From Clavibacter phaseoli (GTDB taxonomy: Bacteria; Actinomycetota; Actinomycetes; Actinomycetales; Microbacteriaceae), in the NCBI RefSeq assembly GCF_021922925.1, contig NZ_CP040786.1:62001-126000 (forward strand): DNA of 64,000 nucleotides. Direction: 5' to 3'. Below, one piece after another: positions 49,248-63,569 of the stretch. The notes under the pieces were generated by a model. That model was not told where the DNA came from, ran no database searches, and saw only the letters and a list, made by a program, of their open reading frames with translations. Position 1 is the first letter of the stretch, and each line of letters opens with the position of its first letter. The position numbers were made by a program, and so were the translations under genes.

Positions 49248-50869
49248 GCGGACCCCGTCACGACCCGTCCCTGTTCCGCGATCGAGACGGCATCGAGGTG
49301 GCTCGCGCCCTCGTCTCCGTCAGCGACAAGACCGGGCTGCTCGAGCTGGCCCAGGTGCTCGCGGAGGCCGGGGTCGAGATCGTCTCCACCGGATCCACGG
49401 CCAGCACCATCGCCGAGGCGGGCTTCCCCGTCACCCAGGTGCAGGACGTGACCGGGTTCCCGGAGTCCCTCGACGGGCGCGTCAAGACGCTGCATCCCGC
49501 CGTGCACGCCGGTCTGCTCGCCGACCTCCGGCTCGAGTCGCACGAGGTGCAGCTCGCGGAGCTCGGCATCTCGCCGTTCCAGCTCGTGGTCGTGAACCTC
49601 TACCCGTTCGTCGAGACGGTCGCTTCGGGAGCCCCGGCGTCGGACGTCATCGAGCAGATCGACATCGGCGGGCCCGCCATGGTGCGGGCGTCGGCCAAGA
49701 ACCACGCGAACGTGGCGATCGTCGTGTCCCCGTCGAGCTACGACGAGGTGATCCAGGCCGTGCGATCCGGGGGGACCACCCTCGCGCAGCGGCGGCGCCT
49801 CGCGGCCGCGGCGTTCGCGCACACGGCCGACTACGACCGCGCGGTCGCGGACTACTTCCGGTCCACGGTCGTCGGGGAAGGACCCTCCGAGTCGGGCGGC
49901 TCCTCCTGGCCCGCGAGCTGGGACGTCGCGGGCGAGCTGGCCCAGGTGCTCCGGTACGGCGAGAACTCGCACCAGGACGCGGCGCTCTACCGACGGCCGG
50001 ACGGCGCCGGCATCGCCCAGGCGACGCAGCTGCACGGCAAGGAGATGTCGTACAACAACTTCGTCGACGCGGATGCCGCGGTGCGCGCCGCCTACGACTT
50101 CGCGGAGCCGGCGGTGGCCATCATCAAGCACGCGAACCCCTGCGGCATCGCCGTCGCGGCGCCCCGCGCGGTCGACGCGATCGCCGCCGCGCATCGCAGC
50201 GCGCACGACTGCGATCCCGTCTCGGCCTTCGGGGGAGTGATCGCGGCGAACCGCACCGTCACGTTGGGGATGGCGGAGACGGTGAAGGAGATCTTCACCG
50301 AGGTCCTCGTCGCGCCCGGGTTCGACGACGACGCGCTCACCCTGCTGAAGACGAAGAAGAACCTCCGGCTGCTGACGCTCCCCGAGGGGTACCACCGCGA
50401 GGACCTCGAGGCGCGCCAGATCTCGGGCGGCTACCTCGTGCAGTCCGGCGACGCGTTCCCCACGGACGGCACGCGACTTTCGGCCACCTGGACCCTGGCC
50501 ACCGGGGAGCCCGTGGACGAGCAGACGCTCGCGGACCTCGAGTTCGCGTGGAAGGCCTGCCGGGCGGTGAAGTCGAACGCGATCCTGCTCGCCCACCACG
50601 GTGCGTCCGTCGGCGTGGGGATGGGCCAGGTCAACCGCGTGGACTCGTGCCAGCTCGCCGTGCAGCGCGCGGGCGACCGCGCCTCCGGGTCGGTGGCCGC
50701 GTCCGATGCGTTCTTCCCGTTCGCCGACGGGCTGCAGGTCCTACTCGACGCCGGGGTCCGCGCGGTGGTCCAGCCCGGGGGATCGGTGCGCGACGAGGAG
50801 GTCGTCGAGGCGGCCCGCGCCGCCGGCGTCGCCATGTACTTCACGGGCGAGCGCCACTTCTTCCACTGA
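49244..50869 (+). CDS. purH: Bifunctional AICAR transformylase / IMP cyclohydrolase
   Basis: PurH performs the last two steps to IMP. The 541-residue protein has the N-terminal MGS-like cyclohydrolase domain (residues 18 to about 160; [43 protein letters not shown]). The C-terminal transformylase domain follows, with the catalytic Lys-His in [10 protein letters not shown], then [14 protein letters not shown] and ending TGERHFFH. The start at ATG 49244 lies inside the purN stop. IMP made here is the substrate of guaB, about 21 kb upstream. A short GC hairpin (50879-50899) follows. Confidence 0.97.
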   Translation: MSGPRHDPSLFRDRDGIEVARALVSVSDKTGLLELAQVLAEAGVEIVSTGSTASTIAEAGFPVTQVQDVTGFPESLDGRVKTLHPAVHAGLLADLRLESHEVQLAELGISPFQLVVVNLYPFVETVASGAPASDVIEQIDIGGPAMVRASAKNHANVAIVVSPSSYDEVIQAVRSGGTTLAQRRRLAAAAFAHTADYDRAVADYFRSTVVGEGPSESGGSSWPASWDVAGELAQVLRYGENSHQDAALYRRPDGAGIAQATQLHGKEMSYNNFVDADAAVRAAYDFAEPAVAIIKHANPCGIAVAAPRAVDAIAAAHRSAHDCDPVSAFGGVIAANRTVTLGMAETVKEIFTEVLVAPGFDDDALTLLKTKKNLRLLTLPEGYHREDLEARQISGGYLVQSGDAFPTDGTRLSATWTLATGEPVDEQTLADLEFAWKACRAVKSNAILLAHHGASVGVGMGQVNRVDSCQLAVQRAGDRASGSVAASDAFFPFADGLQVLLDAGVRAVVQPGGSVRDEEVVEAARAAGVAMYFTGERHFFH

Positions 50870-50878
50870 TGCGCGCGG

Positions 50879-50899
50879 CGGCGGTCCCCGGGACCGCCG
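50879..50899 (+). terminator. purH terminator candidate
   Basis: A 10-bp perfect inverted repeat (50879-50888 with 50890-50899), 10 bp after the stop; very tight loop, no U-tract. Confidence 0.55.
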
Positions 50900-50949
50900 T
50901 CACGCCGTCCGCGGGAGGCTGTCGCGACACGCCCGGGATGCGGGTTGTT

Positions 50950-50978
50950 TTGCGGGGGTGGGGTGGTCCGCGTAATGT
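50950..50978 (+). promoter_or_regulatory. rRNA operon promoter P1
   Basis: TTGCGG (50950-50955) and TAATGT (50973-50978) are spaced 17 bp apart, about 465 nt before the 16S gene. Confidence 0.6.
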
Positions 50979-51076
50979 CTCCTCTTGTCGCCGGAACGGG
51001 CGGGAAGCGAAAAGCTTCCGGAGCTGTTCTGGCGGGTGATGATCCTGGTGAAACAGAAGTTGCCGCGGCTTACGGG

Positions 51077-51106
51077 TTGCGTGTTTACCATCAACTGAGC
51101 TAGGGT
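51077..51106 (+). promoter_or_regulatory. rRNA operon promoter P2
   Basis: TTGCGT (51077-51082) and TAGGGT (51101-51106) are spaced 18 bp apart, about 335 nt before the 16S gene. Two tandem promoters are usual for actinobacterial rrn operons. Confidence 0.65.
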
Positions 51107-51442
51107 CTGATTCTGCTTCCGACGTGAGTGCTGGGCCTTCTGGTCTGGATCACTCCCACGGGGAGCGGTGGAGTGTGAGCTCCGATGGCTGGCTGTGATG
51201 GTCGGTGTCGGGAGCGTCCGTTCCTTGAGAACTCAACAGCGTGCACAATGTCAAATGCCAAATACCCGTTGCGGGTGTCCTTCGGATGCTCGTTTCGGAT
51301 TCCTTTGGAATACATTTAAACAAACAAGCAAGTCAGTAATGATTTGTTCTGTCGGTTTCAAACTTGCTGGTTCGTGTTCGATTCCCGTTCACGTCCGGCT
51401 TTAGATGTGCCGGCTGCTTTCGGGTGGTCGTGCGTTTAAGCA
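51107..51442 (+). other. Transcribed rRNA leader
   Basis: This roughly 335-bp stretch downstream of P2 holds no credible gene. It becomes AT-rich towards the 16S gene and contains the leader box and processing arm given separately. Confidence 0.7.
51225..51254 (+). promoter_or_regulatory. Pre-16S leader: antitermination-type box and processing stem, 5' arm
   Basis: TTGAGAACT (51225-51233) recurs before the 23S gene (53261-53269) and looks like the actinobacterial leader box. CAATGTCAA (51246-51254) is the exact complement of TTGACATTG (53064-53072) beyond the 16S 3' end, so the two can form the pre-16S RNase III stem. Confidence 0.6.
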
Positions 51443-56506
<5,064 letters not shown>

Positions 56507-56628
56507 AAAACACTTTGCTTGCGTCCACTATGTGGTTCCCGATATACGGTCGGGTATCAATTGAACAACCAGCTTGACTGGTCGGTTCATCACAGATTTC
56601 ATGCCCCTTGTGGGGTGTGTATGGGATG

Positions 56629-56746
56629 TTTCGGCGGCCATAGCGAGAGGGAAACGCCCGGTTACATTCCGAACCCGGAAGCTAAGACTCTCAGCGCCGA
56701 TGGTACTGCAGGGGGGACCCTGTGGGAGAGTAGGACACCGCCGGAC
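56629..56746 (+). rRNA. 5S ribosomal RNA
   Basis: About 118 nt, starting GTTTCGGCGGCCATAGCG and ending ACACCGCCGGAC, so the terminal helix (TCGGCGG with CCGCCGG) is visible. Central landmarks CCGAACCCGGAAGCTAAG and GATGGTACTGCA are typical of actinobacterial 5S. It lies 122 bp behind 23S as the last gene of the operon. Confidence 0.96.
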
Positions 56747-56767
56747 TTAACTTGAGAATGATCGGGG

Positions 56768-56796
56768 AGGCCCGTCGCACATCGTGCGGCGGGCCT
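56768..56796 (+). terminator. rRNA operon terminator
   Basis: A 13-bp stem (56768-56780 with 56784-56796), one G-U pair, 3-nt loop, followed by TCCTGCGTT. It lies 21 bp after the 5S gene. Confidence 0.8.
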
Positions 56797-57029
56797 TCCT
56801 GCGTTAACGGCCGCAACGAGCGAGAACCGGGCGGCGATAGCCGGCCGCACAGTGTGGCGTCGGCTCGAGGAGCCATCAGTCGTGGCCGGAATGCCCAGCG
56901 CGGCGTGCAAGGATCCGCTCCGACTTACCGAACGTCGACGTCGTCGTGATCCATGAGGAGGGGACTGTCGCCCGTCCGGTCACGGCGTGCCTGTCAGCCC
57001 CCTCACATGCCGGTCATAAGCCCTGGCGT
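56797..57029. other. Intergenic region after the rRNA operon
   Basis: About 230 bp without a supported gene. A 12-bp direct repeat TCGTCGTGATCC (56941-56952 and 57032-57043) ends at the start of the next gene; otherwise nothing recognisable. Confidence 0.5.
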
Positions 57030-57035
57030 TATCGT
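57030..57035 (+). promoter_or_regulatory. -10 box of the dimethylargininase-like gene
   Basis: TATCGT ends 8 nt before GTG 57044; no Shine-Dalgarno sequence for that start. Confidence 0.4.
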
Positions 57036-57043
57036 CGTGATCC

Positions 57044-58384
57044 GTGACCGAATCCCGCGAGAACGACAGCACGCCCGGCCAGCCCCGAGACACCGACCAC
57101 GGTGACGCGTCGACGACGTCGACGACGTCGTCGATGAGCGACAAGCCCACGGCGCGTCCCTCTCGGGCGAGGGCGACCGGCCTCCCGCTCGGGAGGGCGC
57201 TGTCCGCTGCCCTCGTCTCCGCCGGCGTCTCCGCGATCCTCGGACTACTCTTCAGCGTCCTGACTCTCTTCAGCGCCAACCAGCCGGGGGCGGCTGTCCT
57301 GGTCACCCTCCTCGACTACTGGACGGTGCACACCCTGGTGGCGTTCGTGCTCCTCGCCGCGCTCGCGGGGGTCGGCATCCACCGACGCCTGTGGACGTCC
57401 ATCGTCGGCTCGGTGGCGGCTGCCGTCGTCGGAGCGCTCACCGGCAGCCTCGTCGGCGCGATGGGGCAGGGCGCCACCATCAGCGGGGACATCGTGGGCC
57501 CGCTGCTCGAGACGCTCCTCGGTCTCAACCTCATGTTCGTGCTCGGGGTGTCGCTGGCGTCCGTCCTCCTCGGCCGGCGTCTCTGGATTCGGCTCGGCGG
57601 GGCGGGAGGCCACGAGGTGGCCCAGGAGCGCGTGGCGCTCGTGCGCATTCCGTCCTCGCGCCTCGCTGAAGGCGAGCTCACGCACCTGGACCGCCGTCCG
57701 GTCGACGCCGAGCTCGCCGACCAGCAGTGGGAGCGGTACGTGCTCGCGCTCGAGGAGGGCGGATGGTCCACGCGCGAGGTGCCGCCGGCCGACGACCACC
57801 CCGACTCGGTGTTCGTGGAGGACGCCGTGCTGGTCCTCGGCACCACCGCGGTCCTGCTCACTTCCGGGGCGGACTCCCGTCGCGGAGAGCGCACCGGGGT
57901 GGAGCGGGCGCTCGAGGGCATGGACCTCGAGGTGACGTCCATCGACCTGCCCGCGACCATCGACGGCGGAGACGTCCTCGAGGTCGGTCGCACCCTCTAC
58001 CTCGGTTCCAGCAGCCGGACCAACGCCGCGGGCGTCCAGCGGCTGCGCGAGATCGCGCGTCCCCTCGGCTACACCGTGGTCGGCGTCCCGGTCACCCGGA
58101 CGCTGCACCTCAAGTCGCAGGTGACGGCGCTCCCGGACGGCACGGTCATCGGGTACGAGCCCCTGGTGGACGCGCCGCGGCTGTTCCCCTCGTTCCTCCC
58201 CGTGCCGGAGGCGGAGGGCACTGCGGTCGTCGCGCTCGACGACGACACGCTGCTCGTCTCGGCTGCCGCGCCCCGCACGGCGGAGGTGCTGCGCGGCCTC
58301 GGCTACGAGATCGTCGCGGTCGACATCAGCGAGTTCGAGAAGCTCGAGGGCTGCGTCACCTGCCTGTCGGTCCGCATCGGCTGA
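57044..58384 (+). CDS. Membrane-anchored dimethylargininase-like protein
   Basis: A 446-residue protein in two parts. Residues 1-45 are polar (Thr/Ser/Asp-rich). About 51-180 contain four hydrophobic segments (ALVSAGVSAILGLLFSVLTL, TLVAFVLLAALAGVGI, SIVGSVAAAVVGALTGSLVG, LGLNLMFVLGVSLASVLLG). About 195-446 form a guanidino-modifying enzyme domain of the DDAH type: HPDSVFVEDAVLVLG (Glu/Asp pair), TIDGGDVLEVG, LHLKSQVTALPDGTVIG (His355) and a C-terminal cysteine pair in EGCVTCLSVRIG (Cys437, Cys440). DDAH enzymes split methylated arginines to citrulline. The substrate here is unproven; other amidinohydrolases are possible. An in-frame ATG at 57134 is an alternative start. Confidence 0.8.
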   Translation: MTESRENDSTPGQPRDTDHGDASTTSTTSSMSDKPTARPSRARATGLPLGRALSAALVSAGVSAILGLLFSVLTLFSANQPGAAVLVTLLDYWTVHTLVAFVLLAALAGVGIHRRLWTSIVGSVAAAVVGALTGSLVGAMGQGATISGDIVGPLLETLLGLNLMFVLGVSLASVLLGRRLWIRLGGAGGHEVAQERVALVRIPSSRLAEGELTHLDRRPVDAELADQQWERYVLALEEGGWSTREVPPADDHPDSVFVEDAVLVLGTTAVLLTSGADSRRGERTGVERALEGMDLEVTSIDLPATIDGGDVLEVGRTLYLGSSSRTNAAGVQRLREIARPLGYTVVGVPVTRTLHLKSQVTALPDGTVIGYEPLVDAPRLFPSFLPVPEAEGTAVVALDDDTLLVSAAAPRTAEVLRGLGYEIVAVDISEFEKLEGCVTCLSVRIG

Positions 58385-58432
58385 TCCCGGCGGAACCGCG
58401 AGCGGCCCTCCGCGCGTCCGCCCCGCACGAAC

Positions 58433-58470
58433 AGAGCCCGGCCCGCATCCTCGGATGCAGGCCGGGCTCT
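58433..58470 (+). terminator. Terminator of the dimethylargininase-like gene
   Basis: An 18-bp stem (58433-58450 with 58453-58470) with one C-A mismatch, followed by TTGTGCG. Its last base overlaps the next promoter. Confidence 0.75.
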
Positions 58471-58498
58471 TGTGCGTGCAGCCCGTGATCCATATCCT
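58470..58498 (+). promoter_or_regulatory. Promoter of the ABC exporter operon
   Basis: TTGTGC (58470-58475) and TATCCT (58493-58498) are spaced 17 bp apart. The transcript would begin near 58505, about 458 nt before the first ABC gene. Confidence 0.6.
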
Positions 58499-58519
58499 GG
58501 AAGGCTGCCTGGAGCGGCC

Positions 58520-58555
58520 ATTCACGTGGTCGATCGGTGCGGCCCACACGTGAAT
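58520..58555 (+). repeat. 9-bp inverted repeat downstream of the ABC-operon promoter
   Basis: ATTCACGTG (58520-58528) and CACGTGAAT (58547-58555) form a perfect repeat with an 18-nt spacer, at about +15 to +50. Each half contains the palindrome CACGTG. A repressor operator or an RNA stem are both possible. Confidence 0.65.
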
Positions 58556-58580
58556 CGCATACGCAGCCAGGGAGGGTGTC

Positions 58581-58676
58581 ATGACCACGACATCGACGAC
58601 AGACACACGCACGACCTCGAGCCGGATCGGCACGGCGGCCGCTGCCGTGACCCCGTCCCGCGGTCCGCTCCGCTAG
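58581..58676 (+). CDS. Short leader peptide candidate (31 residues)
   Basis: An ATG at 58581 is preceded by GGAGGG with a 4-nt spacer and opens a 31-residue frame (MTTTSTTDTRTTSSR at its start, 8 Thr and 3 Ser in the first 15 residues) ending at TAG 58674-58676. It lies in the long leader of the ABC exporter operon and resembles nothing I know. It may be a regulatory leader peptide whose translation affects downstream expression, or simply a chance frame. The Shine-Dalgarno sequence is as good as that of many real genes in the window. Confidence 0.4.
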   Translation: MTTTSTTDTRTTSSRIGTAAAAVTPSRGPLR

Positions 58677-58962
58677 CTGCCGGTCCCGTGCGACGCCCCG
58701 GCGTCGCGCGCGCGGCCTCCGACCGCCGGCGGTCGTGCCGGCCGCACGGCTCGTCCCCCCTCCTCCACGGCGTCTCCCCACGGAGCGCCGGTGGCCGCCT
58801 GACGCGACCGCCGGGATCCCGCGGCCGCTCCACCGATCCTTTCCCGGTGGGCACCGCTCCGCCCCACCAGATCGCCCCCTCTCCTCCGCCGCGCGCGTCC
58901 TGACGCGCGCGGCCGCCCCGCACGTCCGGCCGCGCATCGGCCGACTACAGAAGGAATGACAC
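58677..58962 (+). other. Long GC-rich leader before the ABC exporter genes
   Basis: About 285 bp with no convincing gene. It contains a perfect 11-bp hairpin at 58889-58912 and ends in the Shine-Dalgarno sequence AGAAGGAATG. The frames that run through it have no recognisable product. Confidence 0.55.
58889..58912 (+). promoter_or_regulatory. Stable hairpin in the ABC-operon leader
   Basis: CCGCGCGCGTC and GACGCGCGCGG pair perfectly (58889-58899 with 58902-58912) around 2 nt. It stands 50 nt before the ABC start and could act as an attenuator. Confidence 0.5.
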
Positions 58963-60810
58963 GTGTCCACCTCACCGCCCGCTTCGCCCGACCAGGCGCC
59001 CTCCGAGCGGCACGGCCCCCGTCCCGGCACCATCGCGGTGCTCATGCGCCTGCTGCCGTTCGCCCGGCCCGCCATGCCCAGCATCATCGCGGGCATGGTG
59101 GTCGCGCTCGTCGGCTCGCTGCTGTCCCTCGTCATCCCGCAGATCCTCCGCGGCCTCGTCGACGGGCCGCTCGGCGACGGCGACTCCGCCGCCGTGGTGC
59201 CCGCGGTGCTCCTGATCCTCGGCCTCGGGATCCTCGAGGCCGCCATGATCGCCCTCCGCCGCTGGTTCGTGCTCAAGCCCGGCACGCTCATGGAGGCGGA
59301 CATGCGGAACGCGTTCTACCGGAAGCTGCAGCGGCTGCCCGTCGCCTTCCACGACCGGTGGCAGAGCGGCCAGCTCCTGTCGCGCATGGTCAGCGACCTG
59401 AACCTCATCCGCCGCTGGATGGCGTTCGGCCTCGTGCTGTTCATCGTCAACATCCTCACGATCCTCGTGGGCATCGGCTTCCTGGTCTCCATCGACTGGC
59501 GCCTCGGGCTCGGCTTCCTCGTGTGCTCCATCCCGCTCTGGGTCTACGGCTACCTCTTCGAGCAGAAGTACTCGTCGGTGGCCCGGCTCAGTCAGGACCA
59601 GTCCGGCGACCTCGCCACGAGCGTCGAGCAGTCGGTGCACGGGATCCGCGTGCTCAAGGCGTTCGGTCGCGGCAAGCACATGCACGACGCGTTCGCCGAG
59701 CAGGCGGAGGAGCTGCGCGGCACGGAGATCAAGAAGGCGAAGGCCATCGCCGGCATCTGGCTGTGGCTGCTGCTGGTGCCCGACCTGACCTTCGCGCTCG
59801 CGCTGCTCGGCGGCGTGCTGCTCGCGTCCGCGGGGGAGATCTCGGTGGGCGACCTCGTGGCGTTCTTCGCGACCGCCGCCGTGCTCCGCTGGCCGATCGA
59901 GTCGGTGGGCTTCCTGCTGTCGATGACCTTCGACGCGCAGACGGCCATCGACCGCTACTTCGAGGTGATGGACGAGGAGGACGTGATCACGGATCCCGCG
60001 ACGCCCGTGCGCATCCAGGAGCCCCGCGGCCACCTCGTGTTCCGGGCCGCGCGCTTCCGCTACCAGGACGCGGTCGACGGCCAGGCCGACCTCATCGACG
60101 GCGTCGACCTCGACCTCCGACCCGGGGAGACGATGGCGCTCGTCGGCGTCACCGGCTGCGGCAAGTCGACGCTCACGGCGCTCACGACGCGGCTCTACGA
60201 CGTGACCGGCGGCAGCATCGAGCTCGACGGCGTGGACATCCGCGACCTGGGGCTCGAGGAGCTGCGCCGCCGCATCGCCATGGCGTTCGAGGACGCCACG
60301 CTGTTCTCCTCGACCGTGCGCGACAACGTGCTGCTCGGCCGCCCCGACCTCGCCGACGGCGGGCCCGAGGCGGAGCGCGTGCTGCAGGAGGCGCTCGACA
60401 TCGCGCAGGCGGGCTTCGTGCGCGATCTGCCCGACGGCGTCGACACGACCGTCGGCGAGGAGGGGCTCAGCCTCTCCGGCGGCCAGCGCCAGCGGCTCGC
60501 CCTGGCGCGGGCCGTGGCCGCGGCGCCGGACGTGCTGGTGCTCGACGACCCGCTCTCGGCGCTCGACGTCGACACGGAGGCGCTCGTCGAGGCCGCGCTG
60601 CGCCGCGTGCTCGCCTCCACCACCGCGCTGATCGTGGCGCACCGCCCCTCGACCGTGATGCTCGCGGACCGGGTGGCGCTCATGCAGGACGGCCGCATCA
60701 CCGCGGTCGGCCGGCACTCCGACCTGCTCGCCACCAGCGAGCACTACCGGTTCGTCATCTCGAGCCTGGACGTGGAAGGGAACACCGTGCGCGAGGAGGC
60801 CTCAGCATGA
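58963..60810 (+). CDS. ABC exporter half-transporter, degenerate-site subunit
   Basis: A 615-residue half-transporter with six membrane segments (residues 28 to about 310) followed by an ATPase domain. It has Walker [11 protein letters not shown] (about 393-402) and a canonical signature [15 protein letters not shown] (about 504). Walker [13 protein letters not shown] (about 524-535), has Asp where the catalytic Glu normally sits. The Q-loop also reads FED rather than the usual PQ/TQ. These changes mark it as the subunit supplying the inactive ATP site of a heterodimer. The substrate is unknown; relatives include multidrug and lipid exporters. It starts at GTG 58963 after AGAAGGAATG. Its stop overlaps the partner gene (ATGA). 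Confidence 0.9.
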   Translation: MSTSPPASPDQAPSERHGPRPGTIAVLMRLLPFARPAMPSIIAGMVVALVGSLLSLVIPQILRGLVDGPLGDGDSAAVVPAVLLILGLGILEAAMIALRRWFVLKPGTLMEADMRNAFYRKLQRLPVAFHDRWQSGQLLSRMVSDLNLIRRWMAFGLVLFIVNILTILVGIGFLVSIDWRLGLGFLVCSIPLWVYGYLFEQKYSSVARLSQDQSGDLATSVEQSVHGIRVLKAFGRGKHMHDAFAEQAEELRGTEIKKAKAIAGIWLWLLLVPDLTFALALLGGVLLASAGEISVGDLVAFFATAAVLRWPIESVGFLLSMTFDAQTAIDRYFEVMDEEDVITDPATPVRIQEPRGHLVFRAARFRYQDAVDGQADLIDGVDLDLRPGETMALVGVTGCGKSTLTALTTRLYDVTGGSIELDGVDIRDLGLEELRRRIAMAFEDATLFSSTVRDNVLLGRPDLADGGPEAERVLQEALDIAQAGFVRDLPDGVDTTVGEEGLSLSGGQRQRLALARAVAAAPDVLVLDDPLSALDVDTEALVEAALRRVLASTTALIVAHRPSTVMLADRVALMQDGRITAVGRHSDLLATSEHYRFVISSLDVEGNTVREEASA

Positions 60811-62615
60811 GCGTCACCGGAGTCACCGGCGAGGAGAGGGACGACTTCTCCCGCGCCGAGAGCAAGCAGATCCGCCGGCGCTCGACCCGGCTGCTCGTCA
60901 GCACCATTCAGCCGGTCAAGCGGACGCTGATCCTCACGGCCGCGACGATCCTCGTGGCCACGGCCGCGAACGTCGCGGGCCCCGCCCTCATCGGCATCGG
61001 GCTCGACCGCGCGCTGCCGTCGCTGCTGGACACGGGCGACCCCACGCTGCTCGCGCTCGTCATCGGGGCGTACGTCCTCGTCGCGGTCACGGGCGCCGTG
61101 CTGGTCGCGAAGTACCAGGTGATGTCGGCGCGCATCGCCCAGGAGATCCTCCTCGACCTCCGCAAGCGCATGTTCCTGCACACGCAGAAGCTGAGCTTGG
61201 AGTTCCACGAGACGTACACGTCCGGCCGGATCATCTCCCGCCAGACGAGCGACCTCGACTCCATCCGCGAGCTCCTCAACGGCGGCATCAACCAGCTCGT
61301 GCAGGGCGCGCTCTACATGGCGTTCACCGCGATCGCGCTGTTCTCCTTCGACTGGGTGTCGGGCCTCGTGCTGCTCGCGGCGCTCGTGCCGCTGTTCTTC
61401 CTGAGCCTCTGGTTCGCCGTGAAGTCGCAGGCGCTGTTCCGCCAGACGCGCGTGAAGTCCGCGCGGCTGATCGTGCACTTCGTCGAGACCATGACGGGCA
61501 TCCGCGCCGTGAAGGCCTTCCGCAAGGAGAAGCGCAACGCGGAGGAGTTCTCGGAGCACGTCGAGGGCTACCGCGACACCAACATGCGCGTGATCCAGGT
61601 GTTCGGCATCTTCGACCCCGGCCTCATCCTCATCGGCAACATCACCGTCGCGGTGGTGCTCCTGGTGGGCGGCCTGCGCGTCGCGGACGGGCAGCTCGGC
61701 ATCGGCGCGCTGCTCGCGGTCGTGCTCTACACGCGCCAGTTCTTCGGGCCGGCGCAGGACATGGCGATGTTCTACAACAGCTACCAGTCGGCGTCGGCCG
61801 CGCTCGAGAAGATCTCGGGCGTGCTCGAGGAGGAGCCGAGCGTGCCGGATCCCGTGGAGCCGGTCGACCTGTGGGAGTCCACGGGCCACGTGTCGTTCGA
61901 GGGCGTCGAGTTCGGCTACGGGAAGGGCAAGACGATCCTGCCGCGCTTCGACCTCGACATGCCGGCCGGGCAGACCATCGCGCTCGTCGGATCCACCGGG
62001 GCGGGCAAGACCACGCTCGCGAAGCTCATCTCCCGGTTCTACGACCCGTCCGGCGGGCGCGTGGCGCTCGACGGGATCGACCTGCGCGACCTGCACCCGA
62101 AGGACCTGCGCCGCGCCATCGTCATGGTGACGCAGGAGGCGTACCTGTTCTCCGGATCCGTGGCCGACAACATCGCGATCGGCAAGCCCGACGCGACGCG
62201 GGGCGAGATCCGGGAGGCCGCGGAGGCCGTCGGGGCGCACACGTTCATCGAGTCGCTGCCGGACGGCTACGACACCGACGTGAACAAGCGCGGCGGCCGG
62301 GTGTCGGCGGGGCAGCGCCAGCTGATCTCGTTCGCCCGGGCGTTCCTCGCGGACCCGGCGGTGCTGATCCTCGACGAGGCGACGAGCTCGCTCGACATCC
62401 CGAGCGAGCGGCTCGTGCAGCAGGGCCTCACGACGCTGCTCGCGGACCGGACGGCGATCATCATCGCGCACCGGCTGTCGACCGTCGCGATCGCGGACCG
62501 CGTGCTCGTCATGGAGCAGGGCCGCATCGTCGAGGACGGGACGCCGGAGTCGCTCATCCAGGGCACCGGCCGCTTCTCGCAGCTGCATGCGGCGTGGCGG
62601 GAGTCGCTGGTCTAG
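60807..62615 (+). CDS. ABC exporter half-transporter, catalytic-site subunit
   Basis: The 602-residue partner of the previous protein: six membrane segments (about 35-320) and an ATPase domain. Walker A is [15 protein letters not shown] (about 393), and Walker [13 protein letters not shown] has the catalytic Glu. The Q-loop is [12 protein letters not shown] and the H-loop IIAHRLSTV. The signature reads RVSAGQRQ instead of LSGGQ. In a heterodimer this altered signature faces the partner's altered Walker B, so one site is degenerate and one complete, as in TM287/288-type exporters. It ends the operon at a strong hairpin. Confidence 0.92.
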   Translation: MSVTGVTGEERDDFSRAESKQIRRRSTRLLVSTIQPVKRTLILTAATILVATAANVAGPALIGIGLDRALPSLLDTGDPTLLALVIGAYVLVAVTGAVLVAKYQVMSARIAQEILLDLRKRMFLHTQKLSLEFHETYTSGRIISRQTSDLDSIRELLNGGINQLVQGALYMAFTAIALFSFDWVSGLVLLAALVPLFFLSLWFAVKSQALFRQTRVKSARLIVHFVETMTGIRAVKAFRKEKRNAEEFSEHVEGYRDTNMRVIQVFGIFDPGLILIGNITVAVVLLVGGLRVADGQLGIGALLAVVLYTRQFFGPAQDMAMFYNSYQSASAALEKISGVLEEEPSVPDPVEPVDLWESTGHVSFEGVEFGYGKGKTILPRFDLDMPAGQTIALVGSTGAGKTTLAKLISRFYDPSGGRVALDGIDLRDLHPKDLRRAIVMVTQEAYLFSGSVADNIAIGKPDATRGEIREAAEAVGAHTFIESLPDGYDTDVNKRGGRVSAGQRQLISFARAFLADPAVLILDEATSSLDIPSERLVQQGLTTLLADRTAIIIAHRLSTVAIADRVLVMEQGRIVEDGTPESLIQGTGRFSQLHAAWRESLV

Positions 62616-62629
62616 CGCGACGCGCGATC

Positions 62630-62669
62630 GCGGCCCGGGTGCCTCCCGCAGGGGAGGCGCCCGGGCCGC
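62630..62669 (+). terminator. Terminator of the ABC exporter operon
   Basis: An 18-bp stem (62630-62647 with 62652-62669) with one G-U pair and a GCAG loop, between convergent genes. Confidence 0.8.
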
Positions 62670-62687
62670 GTCGTGTCCGGGGCGCGG

Positions 62688-63125
62688 TCAGAGGTCGAGC
62701 GCGGGGGAGCCCTCCGGGAGCCACGCGCGCACGGCGTCGCCGTCCGCGGCAGCCAGCCAGCCGTCGCCGCACGACATGGTCGCGGCGGGGAACGGATCCG
62801 GCCACCACGTGTCCTGCACGGACGGCGCGGGGGCGTCGGCGGGCGCCGCGGCGCAGCCCAGCTGGTCCGCCGGCGTCGCGGAGCGGAACCCGAGGATCGC
62901 GCCCTCGCCGCGCAGCGATGTCTTGATGCGGACGTCGGTCGCGTCCGCGGGGATCCAGGCCGGGAGGCGTCCGTCCGCGTCCGCCGCCGTGGCGTAGACG
63001 CGCGCGTCCGCCGGGGTGGTCATGCCGCCGACGGCGCTCGCCGCGCCGCAGCCGCCCAGGGTCAGCACGGCGATGGTGGCGAGCGGGGCGGCGGCGAGGG
63101 CACGGACGGACCGGGGACGGGGCAT
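62688..63125 (-). CDS. Small putative lipoprotein
   Basis: A 145-residue protein with an Arg-rich signal peptide and a lipobox (TLGGC, Cys about residue 26), so it is probably anchored to the outer face of the membrane. The mature part contains YATAADADGRLPAWIPADATDVRIKTS and WWPDPFPAATMSCGDGWLAA, with two further cysteines (GCAAA and SCGDG) that could form a disulfide. I do not recognise a characterised family. The ATG at 63125 is preferred over upstream 63194 because it starts the signal peptide (MPRPRSVRALAAAPLATIAV). TGGACT lies 6 nt upstream. Confidence 0.65.
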   Translation of the reverse strand: MPRPRSVRALAAAPLATIAVLTLGGCGAASAVGGMTTPADARVYATAADADGRLPAWIPADATDVRIKTSLRGEGAILGFRSATPADQLGCAAAPADAPAPSVQDTWWPDPFPAATMSCGDGWLAAADGDAVRAWLPEGSPALDL

Positions 63126-63245
63126 GCTCCCAGTCCAGCGGAGCGGGATCCGCGGCGCATCGGCCGCGAGGCCCCGGCCGTGGTCCCGGAGCATGATCCG
63201 CGCTCGGCCGGCAGGCGGACGAGCGGGTCGCCGGGCGTCAGCGCA

Positions 63246-63566
63246 TCACGGGAACCAGCGGGCCGCCTCGAGGTCGACGCGGTAGCCGGCATCGGTCGGG
63301 GCGTCGACCAGCGGCGTGCCCTCGGCCTCGTAGCGGGGCCGCGCCTCGTGCGCGAGCCCGGTCGGCGGGTGCCCGCCGGCCCGGAGCACGCGCCACCAGG
63401 GGAGCCCGGCGCCGTGGTAGCGCAGCACCATGCCCACCGCGCGGGCGCCGCGGCGGCCGAAGACGGCGGCGACGTCGCCGTAGGTCATGACGCGGCCCGA
63501 CGGGATCTCGGCGACGACCTCGAGCACGCGGTCGGTGAACTCGCCCGGGGTGGCGAAGACGGCCAC
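63246..63566 (-). CDS. Alkyltransferase-like (MGMT family) DNA-binding protein
   Basis: A 106-residue protein equal to the C-terminal DNA-binding domain of O6-alkylguanine-DNA alkyltransferase. It has the helix-turn-helix VAEIPSGRVMTYGDVAAVFGRRGARAVG, and the reactive-site region reads GLPWWRVLRAGG. The alkyl-accepting cysteine of PCHR is replaced by Trp, so it cannot transfer alkyl groups. Such alkyltransferase-like proteins bind O6-alkylguanine and channel it to nucleotide excision repair. It starts at ATG 63566, 3 bp behind the GNAT gene, so the two form an operon. Confidence 0.87.
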   Translation of the reverse strand: MAVFATPGEFTDRVLEVVAEIPSGRVMTYGDVAAVFGRRGARAVGMVLRYHGAGLPWWRVLRAGGHPPTGLAHEARPRYEAEGTPLVDAPTDAGYRVDLEAARWFP

Positions 63567-63569
63567 GCG

